Assembly: GCF_943737015.1 (NCBI RefSeq) | Contig: NZ_CALSFP010000001.1 | Coordinates: 186,001 to 250,000, forward strand | Source: Staphylococcus sp. Marseille-Q5304 | Lineage (GTDB): Bacteria; Bacillota; Bacilli; Staphylococcales; Staphylococcaceae | Reading direction: 5' to 3' | Length of the DNA: 64,000 nucleotides | Part shown: one piece after another, positions 58,154 through 64,000 of the stretch | Position numbering within the stretch: the first letter of the stretch is position 1 | Layout of the letters: the number at the start of each line of letters is the position of its first letter | Made by a program: the position numbers and the translations under genes | Notes under the pieces: model-generated | Seen by the model: the letters and a program-made list of their open reading frames with translations, nothing else | Database searches by the model: none | What the model was told of the DNA's origin: nothing

Positions 58154-60313
58154 TTATTTTCTAAAACTGTTTCGAATTTTTGAGAACCAACTATTTCTAG
58201 AGGCAACCGGTACATTTTGTGGTTGAGAAACAGCTTTTTTGAATTTAAGACCTGTATCTATAGATTCTTTCATTAAGTATGCTTGAGAATCTAATGGTGA
58301 CAAGTCATTTTGTACATAATGATAGTTTCCTTCACTATCTTGATAGCGTCCTTTTTGATTATCTGATAGTTGTAAGTTCATAAAGTCTAGTAGACGTTTA
58401 GCAATTTCTCTATCCTCAACAGGGAATAAGATTTCAACACGTTTAATCATGTTACGCGTCATCGCATCTGCAGATGAAAGATAAATCTTTTCATCTCCAT
58501 TATTATGGAAGTAATAAATACGTGAATGCTCTAGGAAGCGGCCAACAATACTTACTACTTCGATATTTTCACTGACACCAGGGATACCTGGTTTTAAGCA
58601 ACAGATACCACGAATAATCAACTGTACTTTAACACCGGCACAAGATGCTTCAAATAACTTCAAGATAATTTCCTTATCTGTTAATGAATTCATCTTCATG
58701 ATGATTTTACCATTACCGTGTTCTTTGTGTGCTTGGATTTCTGTATCTATGCGTTTTAAGAAGATATCACGGATATCAAATGGTGCTACGATAAGTTTGT
58801 TGTATTCCGGTTTCATAGAATAACCACTTAAGTAATTGAAGAATTTAATTGCATCTTCTGCGATTTCTTCGTTTGTTGTAATGATACCCATATCCGTGTA
58901 AAGTTTTGCTGTCTTATCATTGTAATTTCCAGTACCTAAGTGAACGAATGAAGTTAGCTTATTATTTACACGTTTTACAACAAGTGAAATCTTACTATGT
59001 GTTTTTAAGTGCGTCATACCATAGATTACGTGACAACCTGCATCTTCAAGCATTCTCGCCCAGTGTACGTTATTTTCTTCATCAAAACGTGCTTTAAGTT
59101 CAACAAGTACTGTGACTTGCTTACCTTTTTCTGCAGCTTCTTTCAAGCTGTTGATAATTGGTGAATCTTTACTTACACGGTATAGCGTTTGTTTGATTGC
59201 GATTGTGTTTGGATCATCTGCCGCTTCACGAATGAAATCAACGATAGGTTCGAATGATTCATATGGATGATGGAAGAAGATATCGCGTTTTAAAGATAAA
59301 TCAAATACGTCATTGTTACCTAATGAACTAGGAATTTGTGGCACATACTTGTTGTATTTTAAATGTTTTAATTTGTTTGATAAATGACCAACTAAATCTG
59401 ATAACATTGTTAAATCTAACGGACCGTCTAAGAAATAAAGGTCGTTATCATGTACATCTAATTGGTTGATAATCCAAGCTACGTCTTCATAAGTGGCTTG
59501 TCGACCATCAACTTCTAAACGTACTGCTGAACCACTCATACGTTCTTTTAAGAAACGTTCTATTTCGATTAATAGATCTTCTGCGCCATCTTCATGTATT
59601 GTTAAATCGGCGTTTCTAGTAATACGGAAAGTGAAAGTATTTAACACTTCAAATCCAGTGAATAAATGATTGATAAAGAATGTAATGACATCTTCAATCA
59701 TTACAATATATTGTTTATCTCCTTCGTTAAATGCTGAGAAACGAGGGATTAAAGAGGGTATTTGAACGATAGCTGAATTAATCGCATCTTCTGTATCGAT
59801 ATCTACGAAGATATTTAAGCTTTTGTTATTTAATTTTGGGAATGGATGGTAAGCGTCAATTCCTAATGGCGTTAAAGTTGGTAAAATATTTGTTTTGAAT
59901 TCTTTTTCCAATTGTTGTAGTAATGATTCCGGTAGTTCTTCTGGTTTTACGATTTCAACGTTGTGATCTTTTAATTCTTCAACTAATTCGTTATAACGTT
60001 TGTATTGTAAATCTACATATTTGCTATTTTTAATTTTAATTTGATCTAGTTGCTCTCCAGGCGTTAATTGAGCCTTGTTCTCTGGCTTGTCGTAACCCAT
60101 TTTTACTTGATCTTGTAGTCCAGCGACACGAACCATGAAAAATTCATCTAAATTCGAGCTGAAAATAGATACAAAGTTTAATTGTTCAAGTAAAGGGTTA
60201 TTCTGATCTTTAGCTTCTTGTAATACACGAAAGTTAAAGTCTAACCAACTGAGTTCTCTATTGTTATAATACTGTGGCAAATTTAAGTTGTTTTCTCCCA
60301 AATTACTTTGCAT
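58154..60313 (-). CDS. ppk: Polyphosphate kinase PPK1
   Basis: A 719-aa enzyme that reversibly builds polyphosphate from ATP. Family segments: [14 protein letters not shown] at the N-terminus, [13 protein letters not shown], and in the catalytic half the [14 protein letters not shown] and H-S-R-I-Y-Y-F motifs that include the autophosphorylated histidine. It lies 67 bp after ppx on the same strand; opposing polyP synthesis and hydrolysis are thus co-encoded. Confidence 0.96.
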   Translation of the reverse strand: MQSNLGENNLNLPQYYNNRELSWLDFNFRVLQEAKDQNNPLLEQLNFVSIFSSNLDEFFMVRVAGLQDQVKMGYDKPENKAQLTPGEQLDQIKIKNSKYVDLQYKRYNELVEELKDHNVEIVKPEELPESLLQQLEKEFKTNILPTLTPLGIDAYHPFPKLNNKSLNIFVDIDTEDAINSAIVQIPSLIPRFSAFNEGDKQYIVMIEDVITFFINHLFTGFEVLNTFTFRITRNADLTIHEDGAEDLLIEIERFLKERMSGSAVRLEVDGRQATYEDVAWIINQLDVHDNDLYFLDGPLDLTMLSDLVGHLSNKLKHLKYNKYVPQIPSSLGNNDVFDLSLKRDIFFHHPYESFEPIVDFIREAADDPNTIAIKQTLYRVSKDSPIINSLKEAAEKGKQVTVLVELKARFDEENNVHWARMLEDAGCHVIYGMTHLKTHSKISLVVKRVNNKLTSFVHLGTGNYNDKTAKLYTDMGIITTNEEIAEDAIKFFNYLSGYSMKPEYNKLIVAPFDIRDIFLKRIDTEIQAHKEHGNGKIIMKMNSLTDKEIILKLFEASCAGVKVQLIIRGICCLKPGIPGVSENIEVVSIVGRFLEHSRIYYFHNNGDEKIYLSSADAMTRNMIKRVEILFPVEDREIAKRLLDFMNLQLSDNQKGRYQDSEGNYHYVQNDLSPLDSQAYLMKESIDTGLKFKKAVSQPQNVPVASRNSWFSKIRNSFRK

Positions 60314-60380
60314 AACGCTTTTTACACCTCATTATAGTCTTGATTACATAATTTGCTAAATATAACTTATCATATAAATA

Positions 60381-61907
60381 TTAAGATTTTGTAAAGATTA
60401 TAGAAAGATCTGCTTTTAGTATTTTTTCGATGTGTTTCTTCTGACGTTGTGCTTGATATTCTTCTGCGATAGGTTCACCAGAACTTTCTACGTATAATGT
60501 AAAGTGTTTATCTTCTTTTTCAAGTTTAACCTCTTTAACTGAGTTTGTATGAGAGATATTCATTGCATTAACGAATTTAATGATACCCCCTAAGTATTGT
60601 ACATTCTCAAGTTCCTTGCCGTGCAACCATTTTGTCTCATGACTATAAAATTTTAATAAAGACTTGTTTTTAAAGCTAGCTAACAATGCAAGTTTAACAC
60701 GTTCTTCATGTCTAAAACCATCAATCATTGAATTTGCGATAAGATAATACGTATGTGGTGAACTTGAATCAGAATCTATAAAGCTACCTAAATAGTATAA
60801 GAAAGCACCGTCGATAAAGAGTTGTTTTTCTTGTTTAGAAACCTCTATCTTCTTTAAGTCTATCAATTGATTTAATAACGATTGTGCTAGTTTCACACGT
60901 TGTTCAGCATTCTCTTCTTCAATCCCATATTCATTCGCTAGATGATATAGAGCATCTTTGCGTATATTTTGCTTTTGGAATTCTTTAGGGTAGTGTTCGC
61001 TTAACAACTTCATCACATAACCTTCGCGTAATCCCTTACGTGAAAATGTGAACTGTGTTGCACTGATTTTATCAAATAAAGCTTTAAACACTGCAACAGC
61101 TGGTAAGATAATGTCTACACGATCTCTACTCAAACCATCAATGTCTTTTAAGTCATCACGTGAGCTTTTTCTAATTATTGAATATACTTCATCAATATCG
61201 TCTTCTGACATCGTATAGTTATGAACACCACCAATTGGGTAAGAATGTTCAGATTGATGAATACGTGCAACATTTCGAGCTGATCCACCGATACCGACTA
61301 ATGAAATATTATGTTTTTTCAACCATGGTAGTTGATCAAATTGTTTTGATATAAATTTCTCCATCGCTTTGATAGCCGATTTATCATTGTGATCTTTACC
61401 TTCAAAGAATTTCTTTGTTAAAGTAACGACACCAAAAGGAAAACTGTGTGCTTCGATTAAATTTTTATCTCTGAATAAAGTTACTTCAGTAGAGCCCCCA
61501 CCGATATCTACAGATACACCATCCTCTACATCTGTTGTATGTGTGATGGCATAAAATCCATAAAATGCTTCGTCCTTTTCAGGAACAATGGTAATATCAA
61601 TTTTTAATTCCTTTTTAATATGTTCTATGATTTTTTTACTGTTTGTAGATTGTCTTATTGCGGCAGTAGCAATAGGGTGTAATGCATTTACATTAAATTT
61701 GTTAGCAACTTTTTTGAAGCTACGTAATGCTTTAGTGAGTACTTCAATACCTTCTTCATTCATCATAAGATCTTCTGTTAAATATTGACTAAGTCGCGCT
61801 GGTGTTTTGATATTTAGTATTTCATTTAAACCTGACTTAGTATCAAATTCAAATATAACAAGCCTAATTGTATTCGAACCAATATCGATTAAACCTATAC
61901 GTTCCAT
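60381..61907 (-). CDS. ppx: Exopolyphosphatase, Ppx/GppA family
   Basis: A 508-aa Ppx/GppA phosphatase releasing phosphate from polyP ends, and possibly converting pppGpp to ppGpp. ASKHA-fold motifs: G-L-I-D-I-G-S-N-T-I-R-L (phosphate 1) at residues about 5-16 and V-D-I-G-G-G-S-T-E near residue 138. The C-terminal part has the HD-like helical domain. Upstream AGGAGG. First gene of ppx-ppk. Confidence 0.94.
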   Translation of the reverse strand: MERIGLIDIGSNTIRLVIFEFDTKSGLNEILNIKTPARLSQYLTEDLMMNEEGIEVLTKALRSFKKVANKFNVNALHPIATAAIRQSTNSKKIIEHIKKELKIDITIVPEKDEAFYGFYAITHTTDVEDGVSVDIGGGSTEVTLFRDKNLIEAHSFPFGVVTLTKKFFEGKDHNDKSAIKAMEKFISKQFDQLPWLKKHNISLVGIGGSARNVARIHQSEHSYPIGGVHNYTMSEDDIDEVYSIIRKSSRDDLKDIDGLSRDRVDIILPAVAVFKALFDKISATQFTFSRKGLREGYVMKLLSEHYPKEFQKQNIRKDALYHLANEYGIEEENAEQRVKLAQSLLNQLIDLKKIEVSKQEKQLFIDGAFLYYLGSFIDSDSSSPHTYYLIANSMIDGFRHEERVKLALLASFKNKSLLKFYSHETKWLHGKELENVQYLGGIIKFVNAMNISHTNSVKEVKLEKEDKHFTLYVESSGEPIAEEYQAQRQKKHIEKILKADLSIIFTKS

Positions 61908-62060
61908 TTTTGCCTCCTAGAAAATTATGAGGATAAAGTTCATACCGTAAATCTATTACCCTTTTATATTGTATATATTACATGATTTAAAATGATTTGT
62001 ATGCAATATAAAAGGATATAAACACAAAAAATTAAGTTTAGTAATTCAATTAAGTAAATT

Positions 62061-63599
62061 TTATTTTACATGTAATGGACCACCAGGACCTAAAGGCCAT
62101 CCGAGTAAATACCAAACAATCATGAATAACGGCCATACGATACTTAATATGATTGTATAAGGCATCAAACTAGATAAGAGTGAACCGAGTTTCATGTTTT
62201 CATCGTATTTTTGTGCATAGGATAACAACAACGGTAAGTACGGCATCATCGGTGTAATTGGGTTACTTATTGAATCACCTATACGGTATAACATTTGAGT
62301 TAAAGCTGGATGGAATCCGACTAACATTAACATTGGAATAAAGATAGGGGCTAAAATACCCCATTTAGCTGAGGCGCTACCAATTAATAAATTAATGAGA
62401 GAACTCAATAATATGATACCTATGATTAACAGCACACCGTTTTGTCCTTTTAACAATTCGGCTCCATTTACAGCGACTACAACACCGAGGTTACTCCATT
62501 GCAGAAAGGCGAGTAATTGTGCTGCAAAGAATACGATAACGATGAATGAACCCATCGAAGCCATTGAATCAGCAAACATTTTACCGAGATCTTTAGAATT
62601 GTTAAATTCCTTCATCAACAAACCGTACACGAGACCTGGTACTAAGAACAGAATTAGTATTAATATACCTACACCGTTAATAATCGGTGCATCTTCGAGC
62701 AGACTACCTGTTTTCGCATTACGTAAGAAACTATTTTCCGGTATAGCTAATAAAATGATAACTGCGATGACTAAAAAGAAACTGATGTTAGCCCAAAATA
62801 CAGCGCGATTCTCTTGAGGTGTTAATTTCGTCTTTGATTCATCGATATTGATATCTGCGTCTGAGGCGTTATACCTCCCTAAACGCGGAATGACGAAACG
62901 CATTGTGACCCAATATACAGCTGGTAATAAAACGATGACACTTGCAGCTATAAAGTACCAGTTCATCGCAACATTAATATGAGGGTTATCAGAAACAATT
63001 TTGGCGGCTGGTTTAGTAAATGCATAAAGTAATGCATCAGACATTCCAATTAACACATTCGCAGAAAATCCGCCAATAGCGGCTGCGTATGCCATCGCCA
63101 AACCGGCAATTGGGTGATAACCAAGTTTGATAAACACCATCGCCGTTAATGGTGGTAATACGATAGGTGCTGCATCACCAGCAGCATTACCTAAAATACC
63201 AATTACAATAATAATAGGGATGATTATTTTTTTAGGTGCTTTATTAACAACTTGAATCATTAATTTATCGAAATAACCTGTACGTTCAGCGACACCTATA
63301 CCGAGCATGACTGCGAGAACAAGACCTAATGCTGGAAACTCAGAGAAATTTTTAATTGCATCGTTTAACATCATCGCAATACCGTCTTTACTGATTATAC
63401 TTTTTACTTCGACGGTTTTACCTGTCCCTGGATGTTTGACTGACACATGAAATAAAGAAACAATCCAAGTGATAAGTGCTAAACCTACACACATGAGAAA
63501 GAATAAAATACTTGGATCAGGTAAACGGTTACCTACTTTTTCTACAACATTTAAAAACCTATTAATTATGTTCGGTTTTTCCTTTACATTTGAAGTCAT
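62061..63599 (-). CDS. AbgT-family transporter (p-aminobenzoyl-glutamate/sulfonamide type)
   Basis: A 512-aa polytopic AbgT protein. Signatures: N-R-L-P-D-P-S-I-L-F-F near residue 25, G-N-A-A-G-D-A-A-P-I-V-L-P-P, and N-L-L-I-G-S-A-S-A-K-W near residue 380. Family members take up p-aminobenzoyl-glutamate or export sulfonamides with protons. A strong GGGGGAGGTAG precedes the ATG. Divergent from the SDR at the window edge. Confidence 0.9.
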   Translation of the reverse strand: MTSNVKEKPNIINRFLNVVEKVGNRLPDPSILFFLMCVGLALITWIVSLFHVSVKHPGTGKTVEVKSIISKDGIAMMLNDAIKNFSEFPALGLVLAVMLGIGVAERTGYFDKLMIQVVNKAPKKIIIPIIIVIGILGNAAGDAAPIVLPPLTAMVFIKLGYHPIAGLAMAYAAAIGGFSANVLIGMSDALLYAFTKPAAKIVSDNPHINVAMNWYFIAASVIVLLPAVYWVTMRFVIPRLGRYNASDADINIDESKTKLTPQENRAVFWANISFFLVIAVIILLAIPENSFLRNAKTGSLLEDAPIINGVGILILILFLVPGLVYGLLMKEFNNSKDLGKMFADSMASMGSFIVIVFFAAQLLAFLQWSNLGVVVAVNGAELLKGQNGVLLIIGIILLSSLINLLIGSASAKWGILAPIFIPMLMLVGFHPALTQMLYRIGDSISNPITPMMPYLPLLLSYAQKYDENMKLGSLLSSLMPYTIILSIVWPLFMIVWYLLGWPLGPGGPLHVK

Positions 63600-63840
63600 T
63601 TTTCTACCTCCCCCAATAAGTTACCGAAAGTATAACAAATTATATTAACAAATAGAACGAAAATTCAGAAATATCACAATTTTAGTTGATTTGATTGTAT
63701 ATTTAATTACATTTATAAAGTGTCAAAGTATTTAAGAATGATTTTTGTCGTATTAAAGACATGTATGAAATGTTTTGTTATTACAGCTTTAGGAAAAAAT
63801 AATATTGAAATGGAAAAAAGGAAGGAAGAAGGGAATAATT

Positions 63841-64000
63841 ATGGGAAGATTAGATAATAAGATTGCAGTGTTAACAGGTGCGAGCACAGGAATTGGCGCT
63901 GCAACGGCTAAAGTAATAGCAGATGAAGGCGCCCATGTCATTGCAGTAGACGTAGCTGAAAATGTAAAAGAAACAGTTGAAGAAATTAAAGAAGCGGGCA
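63841..64000 (+). CDS. Short-chain dehydrogenase/reductase, 3'-truncated by window edge
   Basis: First 53 residues of a classical SDR: L-T-G-A-S-T-G-I-G-A-A-T-A (cofactor loop) and a strand-2 acidic residue in V-I-A-V-D-V-A, which favours NAD(H). The ATG at 63841 follows GAAGGAAGAAGGG. Substrate is unknown and the catalytic half lies outside the window. Confidence 0.88.
   Translation, partial: MGRLDNKIAVLTGASTGIGAATAKVIADEGAHVIAVDVAENVKETVEEIKEAG

Overview
The window is low-GC Gram-positive chromosome and reads throughout as Staphylococcus. Recognisable landmarks are drp35, cidR-cidA-cidB-cidC, srtA, an isaB-like antigen, relP and a gnt operon in the staphylococcal arrangement, and ppx-ppk. 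A complete poly-gamma-glutamate capsule operon (capBCA-E-D) fits a coagulase-negative species, but I cannot name the species from sequence alone. No rRNA, tRNA, prophage or CRISPR array is visible. Most genes are ordinary core or near-core genes with clear Shine-Dalgarno sites. Many transcription units end in strong hairpins, several of them bidirectional.

Layout. 1-7 kb: the end of an alkyltransferase gene, a BCCT osmolyte transporter, a mevalonate block (mvaS divergent from thiolase-mvaA) and drp35. 7-15 kb: an NhaC antiporter behind a perfect cre site, then cidR and cidABC separated by the relic of an IS1182-type element, then a YfcC-family transporter. 15-24.6 kb: a small membrane protein divergent from the PGA capsule operon, convergent with a class III aminotransferase that resembles isoleucine 2-epimerase and has a near-perfect CodY box upstream, then a 705-aa AraC regulator. 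24.6-36.9 kb: a gene-poor stretch, a haloacid dehalogenase gene broken by a nonsense codon, a TPP riboswitch with thiC, srtA, a nitroreductase, a tubby/LURP-like protein, a small GNAT, a zinc-binding lipoprotein, aldA, a MarR regulator, isaB and a DASS transporter. 37-49 kb: a CPA antiporter, fbp, putP, a DedA protein, an MFS transporter gene with a nonsense codon, a second IS1182-type relic in inverted orientation, an acetolactate decarboxylase and a FUSC-family protein. 49-58 kb: a ChaB-like protein, relP, a membrane-tethered-looking MerR protein, gntR-gntK-gntP and an SDR, then a scar where one deletion cut the 5' ends off a divergent MerR/SDR pair. 58-64 kb: ppx-ppk, an AbgT-family transporter and the start of another SDR.

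How parts work together. CidA/CidB and CidC link holin-like membrane functions with overflow acetate production; acetolactate decarboxylase is a second pyruvate-overflow function. The gnt genes sit behind a stacked promoter, cre and GntR operator. The cap genes make, export and anchor polyglutamate. The thiolase, MvaS and MvaA cover the first three mevalonate steps. Ppx/Ppk and RelP handle polyphosphate and (p)ppGpp stress signals.

I found no clearly new multi-gene system. The best leads are: CapA lacking the canonical metal-binding histidines; the epimerase-like enzyme with its CodY box; a MerR protein with two hydrophobic segments and a C-terminal zinc ribbon beside relP; the inverted pair of IS relics about 35 kb apart; three recent-looking gene losses; and several long inverted repeats.
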